A model generated the notes under the pieces. That model was not told the DNA's origin and searched no databases. It saw nothing but the letters and a program-made list of their open reading frames with translations. Shown here piece by piece: positions 24,368 to 36,000 of a stretch of 64,000 nt of DNA (positions are counted from its first letter, which is position 1; the number at the start of each line of letters is the position of its first letter). Made by a program: the position numbers and the translations under genes. Origin of the DNA: Sclerotinia nivalis (taxonomy: Eukaryota; Ascomycota; Leotiomycetes; Helotiales; Sclerotiniaceae); contig JAPEIS010000013.1 of the NCBI GenBank assembly GCA_029531795.1, positions 1,984,001 to 2,048,000 of the forward strand, given 5' to 3'.

Positions 24368-24844
24368 TTAACGGATTTGACAACAATTCAATAGCTTTAT
24401 TATCATAAAGTACTCCAGATTCTTATAATCCGTAATGACCTTGATCAAAAAAGAAGCACCTTCTAATTCGAATCGCCACTCTTCGAAACAACAGATAATT
24501 GTTAGTAATTCTTTATTATAAATTTTGTAATTATATTCTGCAATCGAATACTTCTTTGAGAAATATATAACAAATTTCAGAATCCCATTGTTATCGTATT
24601 GGGAAAGAACTCCAACAAATATATAATCCGATATATCCGTTTTTAGGATTACATTCTTCTCCCAATCGAAAGAAATTAATACAGATGCTACTGTAAATGC
24701 AGTTTTCAGATTCGAGAACGATTTCTTACAATCAGGATCCCATTGAAAGGCTATATCCTTTTTGGTCAGATTTACTATCAGACGAATGATCAAGAAGAAA
24801 TCACAAATAAAGCGTTGATAGAAATTGCTAAACCCTATAAACAT
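24368..24844 (-). pseudogene. Gypsy-E RNase H domain (158 codons open)
   Basis: [15 protein letters not shown] at the start is the RT-RNase H connection of Ty3 elements, followed by [16 protein letters not shown] (catalytic Asp region, normally TDASxxAxGxVLSQ), [19 protein letters not shown] (SxxxxxAExNYxxxxxELL) and [11 protein letters not shown] (TDHKNLxYF, His changed to Tyr). It is contiguous with the RT upstream and the integrase downstream. Confidence 0.85.
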
Positions 24845-24849
24845 TTATA

Positions 24850-25861
24850 CATCCGTTAGATTCTTCGATGTTTTCCAATCAATTATTGTTTTAATCTTGG
24901 CTGGGTCCATTCGGATCCCCTTTCGGCCTACAATTAGACCCAGGAATTTCGTTTCAGATTTCAGGAATTTGTATTTCGATAGATTGGTATACAATCCGGC
25001 TTTCTGTAAGGTGTTTAGTACCTTTTGTATATGCTTTATATGTTCAGAACAGGTCTTGCTATAAATCAGAATATCATTTAGATAAACAGTGCAGAATATA
25101 TCCAGGTATTCTCTTAGAGTATCGTTGATAAATCGTTAGAACGTTGTTGGGGCTCCAGTCAGCCCGAACGGTATAACCAAGGTTTCGAATAGACCGAATC
25201 GAATACGGAATGCAGTTAGGTATTCTCGTCCTTCCTTGATTCGGATATTATTGAAAACCAAAATAATATCTATTTTTGTAAAATACTTCATTCCTTTCAG
25301 ATTATTCAAAAACTCTTTGGTTAAAGGTAATGGATATCGATATTTTACAGATAGGTTATTCAATGTATGATAGTCTATACAGAATCGAAGATCATTACTG
25401 GGTTTTTTAACAAATAAGATAGATGAAGTGGAAGCGGAGGAATTCGATCGGATGAATCCTTTTGCTAGGTTTTCCCTTAATCATTCTTGCAAAGCTTTCA
25501 ATTCGTCCCAAGATATTGAATACAGAGCTTCAAACGGTAGCTTAGCTCTATCTTGTAATCGGATATCATAATCGTATGGGCGGTGCAAAGGTAGTTTGTC
25601 AGCGTTATGTGGAGAAAATATGTCGATCCATGAACGGAATTCAGTAGGTAGGTCTTCGGAAGCAGGGTCTTCTTTTTCCTTCAGGATTCGGTTTATCAAA
25701 TCGATACTAGTTTGGAACATTTTGTAGCTTCGATGGGTGTACATTGAGCAAGCTCGGATTGAAATGTTTGCTATATCTCTTTTCTTTAGCACTTCAGGAT
25801 AAAGCGGTAGATAAATAGAACGGGCTTTGATAGGGATATCGGATAAGGCTCGGATACTCAA
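24850..25861 (-). pseudogene. Gypsy-E reverse transcriptase
   Basis: The 25481-25861 part holds the linker and RT start (LPLHRPYDYDIRL, LKALQE). [17 protein letters not shown] follows near 25360-25410, then [17 protein letters not shown] and [14 protein letters not shown] (25136-25363). The active site reads [13 protein letters not shown] at about 25060-25095, where YLDD has become YLND; loss of that Asp abolishes polymerase activity. [16 protein letters not shown] at about 24900-24950 is the typical downstream motif. Confidence 0.88.
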
Positions 25862-25869
25862 TGGTTGCG

Positions 25870-26480
25870 CAGGTGTATTACAGGATTTCCGGCAAAACTC
25901 GCTATCGAAGCGAAAGGTATTGAATACGAATCTGATATAGAGATCGTACTTCTTTAATCAAACCAACCCCAAAACAATTGGATAATAAACTAATTCAGTA
26001 ATATAGATTTTCGATTTTTTCTTATAGTAATCGTTGATTTGTAGATCGGTTAGAATGTAACAATCCATTCGATTTTCGGGTAATATTTTTCCATCGAATC
26101 CAATGACTTCGAATGGGATAGATAATTTGTATATTAAGAATTTGATAGCTTTTATTCAACTTCGATCTACGAAAGTATATTCTTCGTATCCACTATCCAC
26201 CATAACATAAATGGAATAGGATCGATCAGGCGTTGATAGGACAATAACAGATAATATCATTAGATTTGTTTGATTGTTTGTTTTTTCAGCGAAAGATAAG
26301 CCTTGAATTGCAATAGCGGATAGGTGTAGTATGCATAGGGCTTTCGTCTGACAACGATTTATGCCAGACGGGTTCCGTTTCCCGAATTCGGGGAGCCGGG
26401 AGGGGATAGACTGTATAGTGATATAACATACAGTTGAATCTAGGCGGAAAACAGAATAAGGGATAGTGGGGTAGGATTGG
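25870..26480 (-). pseudogene. Gypsy-E protease region
   Basis: Between gag and RT. The reading GGSGYEEYTFVDRS (about 26165-26215) corresponds to a retropepsin active site (VDSGxxxxFVD type) with the Asp changed to Gly. VVYYPIVLGLVWLKKYD-type sequence (about 25955-26010) is the conserved LGxxWL region. Confidence 0.65.
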
Positions 26481-27633
26481 TAAGATTAGCTTTAATTTGC
26501 ATAGGACGATTATCTGGGAACGAGTAATCTTTCATACAGTGATCGATTGATCTACAATGGAAGCATTCCCCTCGTTCGTATTTATTAGTACATCTTTAGG
26601 AACTGAGATCTATTGGATCTCCAGTAAACATAATCGTAATAGGAGCAGTAGGTTGAATAATAGTATTCGGGAACGGAGCAGAAATACAGTTAATAGGATT
26701 CAAGCTTTGAGTTGTAATACGGAGCAACGGGACAATTGGATTGCAACCGGAATCGGTCGGTCTTATCAGGTATAGACGGCGATTCTTCAATGTCTATACG
26801 AAAACGACGAATACATCGGCACTATTTGTAAATAGCTCAACAATAACAATCTGGTTCTTTAGTTCGTTTGATAGAGTTTATTCTAACAGGATAATCAGGG
26901 TACTATTGTTGTCGGCCATCCCGACTTCCAATACTAATCTCTGGAATTCAGCATAAAAGATATGAAACGATTGGTTCCTCTGTTTCAGATTGATCAAGAG
27001 TTTCCGGACCTCGGTCTGTTTGTTCTGATTTCTATAAACTCTTTTCAGTATTTGTAATAGATTCTCATAATCAATAAGTTTAACAAATTGCTTTTTGATA
27101 TTATATAATCGAATTTGCACAACAACGGGTCCAATTAATCTTTTAGTTATATAAATCAGGCGAGAATGTGGGGAAGTAAAGCGGTCGGAATTGGCATACA
27201 TTTTATTCTGTATTTGATCGACAAATCGATCAAGATCGATTTTCGTTCCATCAAACGGTACAGGGTCAGGTACTTTCTCATTCAATTGAGGCTTCGATAG
27301 AATAGGAGCGGCGGCCAGGGTCGTAACGGGCGTCAGAGGCGAGGAGTCGGTTGAAACAGGCGGGGCGACGGGGACGGGATGAAGTTGAGTCAGATGGGCA
27401 ATCAACCCATCGTTCTTCTCCTTCTATCGTATGAATACGGTTTTCTCGACTTGCAGATCGAGAGTAAGCTTTTGAACTGCAGATTGCAGATCGGTTACCT
27501 CTGCCTCCACTCTTATACTATAATCGTAAAGGGAGGTAAGATAATGATACCAGATCGCGATATCGCTGGCTACAACAGTAGCGAATTCTTCAAGGGAGCT
27601 GGGCTGGTTAAACAAATGCAAACAGGACAACAT
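26480..27633 (-). pseudogene. Gypsy-E gag
   Basis: The N-terminal part (27424-27633) has helix-forming repeats (EVTDLQSAVQKLTLDLQVEK). After one stop it runs on at 26878-27405 with a Pro/Thr-rich linker, PVPFDGTKIDLDRFVDQIQ and the capsid core ending FHIFYAEFQRLVLEVG. Farther down, CFHCRSIDHCMKD near 26530-26570 is a CCHC zinc knuckle whose last Cys is now Tyr. Frame 27405-27633 is uninterrupted except for a single TAA/TAG-type stop, so the protein was probably one continuous gag. The codons are less A+T-biased than elsewhere in the window. Confidence 0.8.
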
Positions 27634-27671
27634 TGTAGAAGTATCGGTATAAATAAATGGGAGCTATGTAG
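27634..27671 (-). other. Gypsy-E leader and possible primer-binding site
   Basis: Only 38 bp separate the 5' LTR from gag. The bases next to the LTR read, on the minus strand, CTACATAGCTC, which lacks the usual TGG of a tRNA-primed element. With one A restored to G it would equal the arm of the first LTR stem-loop (ACGTAGCTC/GAGCTACGT), so self-priming is possible but unproven. Confidence 0.4.
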
Positions 27672-27884
27672 TATCACAAAGGCAACAGACAGAATAACAG
27701 GAATCACTTTTATTAATAAGATGTAACTCGAAGAGTTACATTTCTATAAAAGGAACAGTTCCTTAAATACATTTATATGTAGCGTTAGCCCCGACCGGGG
27801 CTAGCCTACACTTATCCGAGGTCCGACTCCTATGGGTCGGAACCCGAGCGGTCTCCGTATACCATATACGGGGACCCCGTGACA
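27672..27884 (-). repeat. 5' LTR of gypsy-E
   Basis: 213 bp. The outer half is undamaged, and the inner half carries transitions (for example GTAACTC for GTAGCTC). The TSD ctata (27885-27889) follows. On the minus strand a TATTTAAG-like box lies about 35 bases upstream of the ACGTAGCTC stem-loop. Confidence 0.9.
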
Positions 27885-27889
27885 CTATA

Positions 27890-28790
27890 GAAGTTTGTTA
27901 TAGAACATTTGAAGAATCTCGATGCTACAATGGAATATATCGAATATACAGAATACACTATTGGAATCAAATCTAAATGGTATTATAATGGGATTCGGAT
28001 TATGGGATACTACACTAGTTCTAAAGGAAGAAATCCTGATACAATCAAAATCATCAAAATACTTGAATAGCCTCCTTATTCAAACGATTATGAAATTAGA
28101 ATATTCCTTGGAGTATATATTTTCTATTGATTATAAATAAAGAACTTTGCTATTATTACTAAATCTCTCTATACTTTATTGAAAAAAAATACAGAATTCA
28201 TATAAACTTCTAAATATAATACTATAATAGATTTATTGAAAAACAAACTAACTTCTACCCTAATTCTTCTACCCTTGATTTATTTACCTAAAGTCAGAAT
28301 CATCATTCTCGTCATTGATATTAGCTTAATAGAATAAAGAGCTGTTTTGGGCCAATTACATAAGGACAAACCTTGTATTGTTGTTAGATATAAAAGTGGT
28401 CTATAGAATCACGCCGAACAAAATTACAATGCAATCAAATGAGAATACCGAAGGGTTTTTAAAGCCTTACAAAAATACAAAAGGGATCTCTATAATGTTC
28501 ACTTCGTTTTGGAGACTAATACCAATATTCTTGTGACCCAATTAAACAAAACGATTACAAATTTACCTAATACTTTGATTACAAAATAAATTGCTTGGAT
28601 TAGACTCTTCAATTTTAATATCAAATATATTCCTGGAAATAAGAATACTACTGTTGATACTCTATCACAACAATCACAGATTGCTTCAAGCGATATTAAT
28701 GAAGAATACGAAAAGAACATTGATGATTTGATTATTACAGATTTGAATTTCTTAAGTATAGATCCAATTGTGAATATAAACACCTTCCAA
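27890..28790 (+). pseudogene. Gypsy-B pol, second part: RT C-terminus and RNase H
   Basis: Resumes the RT interrupted at 22256. IEHLKNLDATM-like sequence (27903-27930) is the helix after the RT active site, IRIFLGVYIFY (about 28090-28125) is the Ty3 connection motif, LVIDISLIE (about 28312-28340) the first catalytic Asp of RNase H, and VHFVLETNTNILVTQLNKT (about 28497-28555) with FNIKYIPGNKNTTVDTLS (about 28615-28670) the C-terminal RNase H motifs. The stretch from about 28300 to 28790 is unusually readable for this region. Confidence 0.8.
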
Positions 28791-30330
28791 ATTTTAAGAC
28801 TATCTCAAATTTTAGAGCACGGACATAAGAAAATGTAAAAGTTCGTCTAATATATCACTACATTACGAAAACCTAAAGGCTTAGCAACTAAGGATTAATA
28901 AGTATTCAAAAAGAAAGCTCTTAATTTTTGTATTAAGGACTATTATTTATTTAGAATTCGTAAAGATGGATTGCCCCCTGCCTATATAATTACAAATGAT
29001 AATCTAGTCGAAAAAGCAAAAGTTATAGTTCGAGTATATAAAAAACTAAATCATAAAGATTTAGAATCATTATATACTAAATTACACAATTGCTACTGAT
29101 GGGATAGTATATATAAGGATATAAAAAACTAGATAACTTTCTATTCCGTTTATCAATTCAGATCATCCAAATAAACAAATAAGCCAATAATTGCTATCTG
29201 GGTTTCAAACATCTAACGAAAAGTTGATATAGATATTACAAAAATACCAAATGATTATAGATTCAAATACTTTATTGTTTTGCAAAAGGATCTCAATAAT
29301 TGAATAGAAACCAAAGCATTATGGAATACCACTTCGAAAATTGTAACTAAATTCCTTCACGAAGTAGTTTGCTATTATAGTCTTTTTGAAGAGATTATTG
29401 TAGATGATAACCCTGAGAACAAAGATACTGTATTTATTTATTACAAAAAGTATAGAATCGATAAAATCCGGATATCTATTTACCATCCCCAAATTAATGA
29501 AATAATAGAAAAAGATTATTATTCTATTATTGAAACACTTTTTTGTTTATTATAAAGTGAATGTAGATGATCCGAATAATTGGAAACTGTATTATTCGTT
29601 GATAGTATTTCGATATATAAATCTACAAACAAAACTCTATTTAAATTAATCTATAAACGAAAGGCTATAATGCCCTTTGAGATTATTCATACGATTTGAA
29701 GGATCCTTGATTAAAGGAATATATATACCCGAAAAGATTTGCTAATTACTAGAATGCAGCAATTAAAGATACTGGACGAGGATATCGAAGAAACAATCCT
29801 TCACAAACGACATTACAAAGAAGATAGAAAACTTCGCTACGATTTAGATTACAAAACCTTAAATAAAAATATTCAAATGGGAGATATCATTCTATATCAC
29901 GATTTTTGATCGAAAATTGATATATCATACAATATAAAACTTGCTTTCAGATAATACAACCCTTACAGAATTTCGAAGAAATTAAAAGGCCTTTCCATCT
30001 ATATCCTTGAAGAAATAAATGGAACCCCATTTAATGGAACCTATATCGGTATTCGGTTCAAGAAATACGTATTACGTTCAGATCTCTTTATTAATAATAA
30101 TTCGGATGATCTTTACGATTAAATCAATAAGAAGTACTAAGTTTCGAAATATTTATATTCTTTAAAACAAACAAGCAACTAAAGATTATTTCCTACTCGA
30201 TTACAGGATGATTTAGATTCTGAAGAAAAGAAAGAGATATAAGAAACCAAAGAAGAATTGTTATTGCAAGCTTTTATTTATCGATTGCGAAATGCAAATA
30301 AGAAATCGTCCTAAATTTCTAGAAGGAAAA
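28790..30330 (+). pseudogene. Gypsy-B integrase (decayed)
   Basis: Follows RNase H in the same direction. An HHCC-like region is at about 29030-29180, the core around 29210-29530 (DIDITKIPNDYRFKYFIVLQ, then HPQINEIIEKDYYSIIE, the HPQxNGxxE motif with Gly changed to Glu). MPFEIIHTI, DILYHDF-type sequence and FNGTYIGIRFKKYVLRSDL (about 30030-30090) form the C-terminal region. No chromodomain was seen after it, unlike gypsy-A, D, E and H. The frame ends near 30330. Confidence 0.72.
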
Positions 30331-30546
30331 AAATGTTTAGGTTTTATTGAAAAATCTGAAAAACTTATAATATAGTTGATCTTACTCTTTGAATAATTCT
30401 TAACAACTTTCAATCAACTTTTGAACAATTCAATACCTCCTTTATAAATCTTATTCCTTCAACAAAAAACTATCGAATTTCTATATACTCGTTTATATTT
30501 ATTTCATCTTTCATACTCTTTTTTATTTAACCTTTTCATAATATTT

Positions 30547-33500
30547 AAAAAAGGATTTAATCAAACTATAACCCTCTACTTTTTTGAAAATACTCCCTTT
30601 CTTATTCAATACAAAAATCAATCCTTTAAAAGCGAAATCGAAGCCTTTATATTCATTGATATTCTCGATATAAAAGAAAAATATAATGCTTTTGAATACT
30701 GATTCAATTATTCATTGAACATTACTAATTATATCAGAGATTTTACTAGCAAAGTGAGAGATCGAATCGAAAATCAGAACCTTTACAAAACAACCGATCT
30801 TTTCAAAGCTGGCTACTTAGCTAAAAACAATGAGGCGATCCAATTCGTCGAATAATGCTGCAATAGAACTAAAGAGGATCTCAAAAACCTCGAGAGAATC
30901 TGGACCTCTGCCTTTGGAAAAGCTCTTGTACGATTATGATTGAAGGATTCGACTTTGAAAAATGCATCAACAAGAACGGACATTATCTATTATGCCTTCC
31001 GCCTTAGCCCTTAAGTTCTTGTTAAGTTCCTGAATAGAATCATGGTTAATCATCTCTGCCGAAAGAGAGACAAAGAAGCAAAAAAGTACTATTCTGCAGA
31101 TTTCCATTCTATGTATGGATTCATTACAAAAGCCGATACAAAAAGTAAAAAAAATTGAATCTCTTTTCCTTTTGATCTTAATCAAGATTCTGTCCTTAAG
31201 AATTATAGACTTATTCTCGATCGTCTTAAATTCTTAAAAGAATATAAAGAAAATGAAATTCCTTTTAATGTTAAATAAAACGATAAGTTTATTTATAAAA
31301 TAGATATAACAATTGTCATTTCAGTATCCAACAAAAACGAAACTGAATTGGACAATGAAGAAAGATTGGATATAATAATTTCTTTAATTTCTATTCGTAT
31401 ATATTAGCTTCTCTATTTTCAGATTATTATATCGATCTCGGAATCTACTACTACAAATATCGATAAATAACAAAAGCGAAATTATCAGTTCAATTTTTCG
31501 AAAAATACTTCTTTATATTTATCAATTTTAAATAAATACATTCCTCACTATTATATAATTGATTATAACCAAAAGCTTGTTTCGGAAAAGAACAATTCTA
31601 TAGACTCCGATAATTTTAAAATCGTTTTAAATTCTTCCCGGAATTTGAAAAGCTATACCTGCAATCCTGACTTTCAATTTGATAGAGAATAATACTTATT
31701 AATAAATAATAACTATATTGTCAATCAAATAAAATAGAAGATTATTGTATCACTAAATGAAAGTATTATTGTCAATACTTCTTGTATATATCACTTATAT
31801 ATATTAGCAAAACTCCTGGATCTAAAGACAAAATACATTTCGATTAAAGAATTACAGAATCGATTAGTTATTGTAGCTAAGAATCAAGAATATATTGATA
31901 AAATGAAGTTGATTAAAGAATTTTATTTTTGATTTTGTCTTTATCTATTTCTAATACAAAAACGATCGAAACAAACTTTCGATCCTTATTGTTTTGATTC
32001 AAAAAAAAGTATCTATTCTTTCAATATAATCGAATCCCTTAAATCGGATCTTTACCAAAAGATATCTTTAACAAAAAATACCTTCCGAAAGGATTCTGTT
32101 TTACGAATTCCGGAGTTCCAATAGATCTTCGAATTTAGAGATTTCCTTGATATATCCTTTTTTTACAATAATGTTTTTGCTATCTACGAATAGCATTTTT
32201 ATAAAATCCTTAAAAAAGATCTATTTCCAAATTATTACTTTTCTCTTATTCAACTTCTTTTTAGAAATAACTCATCCTTGTAACAAACTATTATTTATAT
32301 TCGAGAAAACTATAAATTCCGTTTTATTTCTATTCTTTTATCGATATTATAGTTTCCTGATTATAACCGGAAGCTTACCCACTATTATTCATTTTCTAAC
32401 TTTTTCAATCTGACTTCCAAAAAACATATATCAAAGGCCTTCAAAAAAATCACTATCATAATTGATTTACTCTAATTAAAAGAATCAATCGAGAATATCT
32501 ATAAAGAACATTAAATTCTTATTCCAAATATCTTCAATAAAGATTACAAACTGATTCGAGATTTCCTGAAAAAATATTCTTTTTTTTATCAACCTTGATA
32601 TAATCTTAACTAAACAATACAAAAAAATACATTCCAAAAAATTAAGTACAATAACGATTTTTATTGAAGAAATTTAATTAAAACTAATTCTTATATAATT
32701 ATACTTCAATCTGATACCATTCTTCAATTCAATAATTCTTCAAAGATCTACAAATCTATCTTAATATCAATATCATATCTTACTATCACTCCTAATGATC
32801 AAGAAATAAAAGATAATAACCCTTACAAAAATCTTCGATATTCCCTCTAGAATCAAATTATTCCTTTTGAATTGAACAAATTCAATAAAAATAATCTTTA
32901 TATTCCTTACCCTTCCATTCTTAATATTAACTTTATACCATCTAAATCCATTTCTATAACCCTCTTAAAATCATTATCATAGAATTCTACTATCATCAAA
33001 CAATATACAAGTATATTACTCGAACTCAACAATAACAAATTCCGAAGATAATACCAAAAATGAATTAATCAAATAATAGAAATCTTGATATCCCTGATTA
33101 ATATATTTATCCAAAAAGAAAAACAATAAAAAAACCAATCCCTATTCACAAACTACAAAACCGCCAAAAAACAATTGGAAACTCTTCAAAACAAAAACCT
33201 CGAATACCAAGAATTCCCAAAGAATAACGTTAATCCTGAATAGGAAATTATCAACTTAATTAATACTGAACTCTCAACTAAAACAATCCCTTACACTCCA
33301 AAAAAATCAAAAAGAAAAGGAATAAAAAAACCCATTACTAAACTTTCAAAAGATTAAAATAAAACACCCAATTTTAATCAAAAATCAACTCGAAAACCAT
33401 CTATACAATCAACTAAACTACAAAAGGATCCAAAAAAATCAACCCAGAAAAGAAAGGACCTCTTTTTAAAAGCAAATCAAAAATCCAAAAAACTAATACC

Positions 33501-33667
33501 ATCAATCCGATATTCAAACCATCTTCAAAACATTCAAAAGAAACCTAAAGCGAAGTCTACTACCAAACACCCAAAGACAACTACCACAAAAAATACTCCT
33601 CCAACTCAAAAAATTAATATCGATTTTGGAAAACCCACTCATCCAACAGATTTGATCTCTTGAATTT
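30547..33667 (+). pseudogene. Gypsy-B third ORF after pol, ~1,000 codons, unknown function
   Basis: A single reading frame can be followed from 30547 to about 32190 with no frameshift. Its stops are all explained by one transition each from Trp, Gln or Arg codons, and further segments continue to 33667. Recognisable runs are NYIRDFTSKVRDRIENQNLY (about 30727-30785), ERIWTSAFGKALVRL (about 30895-30940), NRIMVNHLCRKRDKEAKKYY (about 31033-31092) and DSVLKNYRLILDRLKFLKEY (about 31189-31248). The C-terminal third (33130-33660) is Lys/Thr/Pro/Gln-rich and very poor in G and T on the plus strand. No signal peptide or membrane helix is evident in what survives. It sits between pol and the 3' LTR, the position of env in errantiviruses, but nothing looks like an envelope protein. 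A basic nucleic-acid-binding tail is inference. Confidence 0.6.
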
Positions 33668-33788
33668 ATAAACAATATTGACTTTTTAAAACAATCTTAA
33701 AAAATACTTAATAAACTTTTTCCTTAATATTTTGATCTAATTTCTACATCGCAAATAGGTTTTTAATTAAGATAAACCACATATTTCC

Positions 33789-33801
33789 AGAAAAAGAAGG
33801 A
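33789..33801 (+). other. Polypurine tract of gypsy-B
   Basis: AGAAAAAGAAGGA directly before the right LTR. This is the expected plus-strand primer and fixes the orientation of gypsy-B. Confidence 0.75.
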
Positions 33802-34089
33802 TATAAGAAAATTGGATTATTAGAATTATATATATAACTAATTTATAAACATTAAATCATATAATCCTTCATAATTAAATATAAAAAAAAGACTTTATCT
33901 TCCTTTCTAAAACAATCAATCATTTTCATTAATCTTTTTGTATACTCATTATATACAACCCCCAACCCATTATTATTCACATTAATTCTATTATTCGAAG
34001 TTTATACAATATAATCTGATCAATTCGTATCCTATTCCCCCTCACAGCGTACTATCGGGACGCACGTATCTCGACCTACCTCTTTCACA
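33802..34089 (+). repeat. Right (3') LTR of gypsy-B, 288 bp
   Basis: Starts TATAAGAAAATTGG (TGTAAG with G changed to A) and ends CTCTTTCACA. It matches 11179-11292 plus 17483-17656 and is uninterrupted, so it shows the LTR without LINE-2. Its first half has lost most G (for example GGAGAAGGC has become AAAAAAGAC) while the second half keeps C-rich blocks, so damage is patchy. TSD gtat follows at 34090-34093. Confidence 0.88.
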
Positions 34090-34740
34090 GTATTTGTAAA
34101 ACCGATTGTTGATTTTGATTACGAGTTCTATCATTTCGTTGATATTCGTAGATTCAATGTTTTTTGCAAGTTTCAATTTTACATAATCCTTAAAGTCGCG
34201 ATGGAAATGACTTAACAAAGTCTATTGATCCCATCCAATTTGATTAATATATCGCTTGAATTCCGTAGTATAATTGATCGTTGTTCTGGTTTGTTTTAAA
34301 ACGAATAATTTTCGTTCAACTATTTTGACTTTATTGATATCCCCAAATACTCATTCGATTTATTTTTTGAATTTTGCAAAGCTTTTGAAAATGGTTTGTA
34401 TAACTGTTATACAATGATCTCTAGATTTAATAAAATAGTTTCTAAAATAAAATTAAATCCATTTGGTTATTTCTTTACAAAAATAAGAAAAAGTATACAA
34501 ACTATAATTATCGGGAATTACAAATTTGGCAGTATTGAATTTGAAGTACATTTCGATTTGGAATAGAAAAGTTTCGAGTTCCCTTCGATTGTTGTAATAT
34601 TTATCGAATATTACTATTTGTAGGATTTCCGTGATCTGTACTAAGATAGGATCGGCATCTAATAATTCGATATCATTATCGTTGTCGTTGTTATTGTTAT
34701 TGTTCGGAGGAATGTTAATGACAGGGTCTTGCGAAAATAT
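34090..34740 (-). pseudogene. Gypsy-A gag, 5' half (decayed)
   Basis: Matches gypsy-H gag 48101-48745 in inverted orientation and continues the gag cut at 11178. The first codons read QDPVINIPPNNN (about 34695-34738). The codon at the expected start is ATA, as in gypsy-H, pointing to ATG changed to ATA. The capsid region follows leftward. Confidence 0.75.
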
Positions 34741-34792
34741 AGCGAAATGAGATATATTAAATCGATGTTTAAGTTAATAAAAATACTCAAAA
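34741..34792 (-). promoter_or_regulatory. Gypsy-A leader with a self-priming-type PBS
   Basis: On the minus strand the first bases after the 5' LTR are TTTTGAGTATTTTT (about 34779-34792). TTTTGAGTA is the exact complement of TACTCAAAA in the gypsy-H LTR (47881-47889). In the gypsy-A LTR itself the site reads TACTCAAGA, leaving one G-T wobble. There is no TGG as in tRNA-primed elements. Confidence 0.5.
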
Positions 34793-35201
34793 TGTTATAT
34801 TACTACAATCCTTTATCATTAAAAAGTAATCAAGGGATTTATAGAAAGGCTATAATAGTTTCTATTAAAGATCAAATAGAAACTTAATAGAAATGAAGAT
34901 ATAACGATTATATTATATAGTAACTATAATATTTAAACTAATAATTATTCTTAAATACAAAGCTTTACAAATAAAGGAATCCATTCTATTTATATAGATC
35001 TTTGTATTCGGGAGCCCTAAGAGCTCTTAAAGCTCCAAAGTTTTAGAAGCGCTGGGAGCCTTCGAAACTCCAATGCTTCAGAAGCGCTAGGAGCTTTCGA
35101 AACTTTAATGCTCTAGGAGCGCTGGAAGTCTTCGAAACTCCAATGCTCTATCATATAATCTGATATTAACATGGCCTGTGCTCGTTTGTTTTTACGACTA
35201 C
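34793..35201 (-). repeat. 5' LTR of gypsy-A, first piece (split by gypsy-D)
   Basis: 409 bp matching 5652-6060 of the 3' LTR, with three copies of the 35-bp unit at about 35040-35150. It stops at 35201, where the gypsy-D LTR begins. The last five bases (35197-35201, actac) pair with accac at 42130-42134 as the gypsy-D TSD. Confidence 0.9.
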
Positions 35202-35364
35202 TATCACGGTGAGGGAAAAGGTATATATAGGGTTGATCTATAATTGTACTACGAGGAGAGGAAGAAAGTCAAGGAGGTGATTTGACTATATAGAAGTGAA
35301 TGTATGCATGTATACCTAAGGTATATATGATTATGTACAAATGAAAGGAGATGAATCTGTAACA
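35202..35364 (-). repeat. 3' LTR of gypsy-D
   Basis: 163 bp. Compared with the 5' LTR its right half has C changed to T and G changed to A in tight clusters (35320-35355), while its left half is nearly untouched; the other LTR shows the reverse. Confidence 0.88.
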
Positions 35365-35379
35365 GTACCTTCTTTTCAA

Positions 35380-36000
35380 GAAATCTATTTGATTTTAAAT
35401 GAGTGTTAGAAAATAAAGAAAAGTAAAGAAAAAGCATAGGTTCTTTTTCTCAATTAGATCTTTGAATAAAAATGTATAGTATCCTTTAATAATGTTATAT
35501 TTCTTAATATGTGATAATTTAAATATTATATTTCCAAATGCTATATCTTTTATTGCAATAATATATAATATACCTTTAAACGAAACGAATAGTTTTGATA
35601 TGAATAGATTTTCGTAAAGTGGGTGTAGCAATTGTATTGTGTGATTTCGATTGCAAATTCTATGGTTTTAGTTGCAATATAACAGTATCAAAATGCTTTA
35701 GAATCCAAACTGGCAGTTTTGGTTTTTCTGGATGAAGGCGATAATATTCGATAAGAATCTTTTTGTTATTCTTTAAATCATTAGCTAATTGTTAAATTGG
35801 TATATAGTATTTTTATTTGATTAAATAATAATGATTATCCTTATTATAATTATTTAGAACTCCTTCAAATATCCATTTTTGAATAGGTTTATTCTTATCG
35901 TCGTTTTGTTTCAAAACTTTGTTCTATATAGTTAGAGATTTTGATTTGTTAATCGTTGTTTGAATCAAGAAGTGAGGATTAGTATAAACTGAAAGTAAAA
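35380..36000 (-). pseudogene. Gypsy-D chromodomain and C-terminal extension
   Basis: On the minus strand KWIFEGVLNNYNKDNHYYLI (about 35825-35885), KYYIPI, stop, QLANDLK and ILIEYYRLHPEKPKLPVW (about 35705-35760) form a chromodomain, with two Trp codons now stops. A further open piece, 35395-35631, contains FVSFKGILYIIAIKDIAFGN and LSHIKKYNIIKGYY. It extends about 90 codons beyond the chromodomain and I do not recognise it. Confidence 0.65.

Larger units (their letters stand above)
22262..27884 (-). mobile_element. Gypsy-E, complete Ty3/gypsy chromovirus (5,623 bp)
   Basis: A full element with two 213-bp LTRs and a perfect 5-bp TSD (ctata), inserted in the RT of gypsy-B. On the minus strand the order is 5' LTR (27672-27884), gag, PR, RT, RNase H, IN, chromodomain, purine-rich tract (plus-strand pyrimidines at 22478-22488), 3' LTR (22262-22474). 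It is less damaged than its neighbours: pieces of 126 to 197 codons stay open and G+C is higher. The two LTRs differ by transitions only where I compared them. A solo LTR of the same family is at 14892-15104. Confidence 0.92.

Noticed and set aside
30547..33667. Calling the gypsy-B third ORF an envelope gene
   Set aside because: No signal peptide, membrane anchor, furin-type site or envelope motif is visible. Position alone is not enough.
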